Origin: JAFHCF01 sp048497495
GTDB lineage: Bacteria; Pseudomonadota; Alphaproteobacteria; Rhizobiales; Ancalomicrobiaceae
Reading direction: 5' to 3'
Length of the DNA: 14,978 bases
Assembly: GCA_048497495.1 (NCBI GenBank)
Contig: JAFHCF010000084.1
Location: 1 to 14,978, forward strand
Position numbers and translations under genes: made by a program. Positions 14,261 through 14,978 of this stretch are shown here, one piece after another; position 1 is the first letter of the stretch, and the number at the start of each line of letters is the position of its first letter. The notes beneath the pieces are model-generated. The model did not search any database. It was not told the DNA's origin and saw only the letters and a list, made by a program, of their open reading frames with translations.

Positions 14261-14731
14261 TCACGCCAGGAAGCGGCCGATCCCGGGGATCCCCGCCACC
14301 AACTCGTCGACGACCTCGTCGCCGGCGCTGGCGCGCAACTGATCGACCAGACCGCCGGCCAGCGACTGCACCTGGCTCATGTCGAGCCCGTCCTTCTGGA
14401 GGGTGCCGAGCATCGCCATGGCGGTGCTCATGCTGCCGCCGTCCGAGCCGCCCATCAGGCTGCCGAGAGCCCCGGCGATTCCGCCGCCGCCCATCAGACC
14501 GCCGAGGGCGCCCATCAGGCCGCCGCCCGAGGTCTCCACCGCCGCCGCCTCGGCATGCGCCGCACCCGCCGCCGCGACCTCGTCGAAGCCGGGCACGTAC
14601 TGCTTGATCTGGTCGACGTATTCAGCCGGCGCGTGATTGGCGATGAAGTCGACGATCATGGATGTCGCCTTGTGGGCGAGATCCGGCGCGATGCCGACCT
14701 GAGCGGCGATGTTGTCGATCATTTCCTGCAT
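14261..14731 (-). CDS. Glycine-rich DUF2267/DUF2780-like protein of unknown function
   Basis: 156 residues. The N-terminal helix-rich part (MQEMIDNIAAQVGIAPDLAHKATSMIVDFIANHAP) and the C-terminal end (GDEVVDELVAGIPGIGRFL) resemble small alphaproteobacterial proteins annotated as DUF2267 or DUF2780 domain proteins. Between them at about 68-100 is a low-complexity stretch of Gly, Met, Leu and Ala (GGGLMGALGGLMGGGG), probably flexible. No signal peptide or clear membrane helix is visible. The function is unknown. The ATG at 14731 has GGGGA six bases upstream; a second ATG three codons in is an alternative. It lies 124 bases upstream of the helix-hairpin-helix gene on the same strand, so co-transcription is possible but not shown. 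Confidence 0.72.
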   Translation of the reverse strand: MQEMIDNIAAQVGIAPDLAHKATSMIVDFIANHAPAEYVDQIKQYVPGFDEVAAAGAAHAEAAAVETSGGGLMGALGGLMGGGGIAGALGSLMGGSDGGSMSTAMAMLGTLQKDGLDMSQVQSLAGGLVDQLRASAGDEVVDELVAGIPGIGRFLA

Positions 14732-14751
14732 GATGGTTCCCCGTTGGTCGT

Positions 14752-14778
14752 ATCGGGCGGGCCTCGGCCCGGCCCGAT
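14752..14778. repeat. Hairpin in the leader of the DUF2267-like gene
   Basis: ATCGGGC at 14752-14758 pairs with GCCCGAT at 14772-14778, and an inner four-pair stem closes a four-base loop with one bulged base. It ends about 20 bases upstream of the ATG, just outside the ribosome site. It may affect mRNA stability or translation. No T run follows it on the minus strand. Confidence 0.5.
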
Positions 14779-14978
14779 CGTCGCGTCCCGCCCGAGGGTC
14801 GTTGTCTCGACCTCTGTCCGGTGGTGTCGCGGTTTGAATTCCGACCGTCTCTCCCCACCGCTTCGTGATTCGCGCAAGACACGCGGATCACACGCGAACT
14901 GAAGAGCGCGGACCATCCTCCGCCTCGACGTACCCGAGGCAATTGACACCAGCGCATTGCGAAACTCAAGCCGGCGCG

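Noticed and set aside
1..14978. CRISPR arrays, insertion sequences, prophage genes, rRNA or tRNA genes
   Set aside because: None seen on either strand: no regularly spaced repeats of CRISPR size, no transposase or integrase motifs, no complete tRNA fold.

Overview
The window comes from a very GC-rich alphaproteobacterium, most likely of the Hyphomicrobiales (Rhizobiales). I infer this from the L-asparaginase II family at the left edge, a TadE/TadG-like envelope protein, a Tat-exported beta-helix protein of the kind common in rhizobia, and a two-subunit methylmalonyl-CoA mutase with its GTPase MeaB. No species can be named from the sequence alone. Most genes lie on the minus strand. The plus-strand genes are the asparaginase fragment, kup and a LuxR-type regulator. 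High GC creates long antisense open frames over nearly every gene; I treat these as shadows.

Left part (1-5190): the 3' end of an asparaginase gene converges with, and overlaps by 11 bases, a TadE/TadG-like gene (377-1621, minus). Next come a Tat-exported parallel beta-helix protein (1758-3098, minus), meaB (3340-4434, minus) and a small lipoprotein gene (4576-5190, minus). Two 37-base tandem repeats, each with a hairpin, lie between the last two.

Middle (5191-8200): a 330-base gene-free stretch with a 24-base tandem repeat precedes the potassium transporter gene kup (5521-7425, plus). Kup overlaps by 11 bases the end of a vapBC toxin-antitoxin pair on the opposite strand (7415-8073). A perfect 9-base inverted repeat over the vapB start region is a likely autoregulatory operator.

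Right part (8200-14978): the two mutase subunit genes (large 8200-10362, small 10499-12328) read leftward, with a 136-base hairpin-rich gap between them and a terminator-like hairpin after the large subunit. Diverging from the small-subunit gene, across a 479-base gap that is clearly AT-richer than its surroundings, is a solo LuxR-family regulator (12808-13551, plus). The window ends with two small conserved-type proteins of unknown function: a helix-hairpin-helix (DUF4332-like) protein followed by a strong intrinsic terminator, and a glycine-rich DUF2267-like protein.

How the genes work together: the mutase converts (R)-methylmalonyl-CoA to succinyl-CoA, draining propionyl-CoA into the TCA cycle, and MeaB protects and reloads its B12 cofactor. 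Here meaB sits about 3.8 kb from the mutase genes, with a lipoprotein gene, kup and vapBC in between. The divergent LuxR regulator is a candidate controller of the mutase genes, but this is inference from position. I see no clearly novel multi-gene system. The items most worth a second look are the regulator and its AT-rich intergenic region, the 37-base repeats, and the unknown-function proteins.
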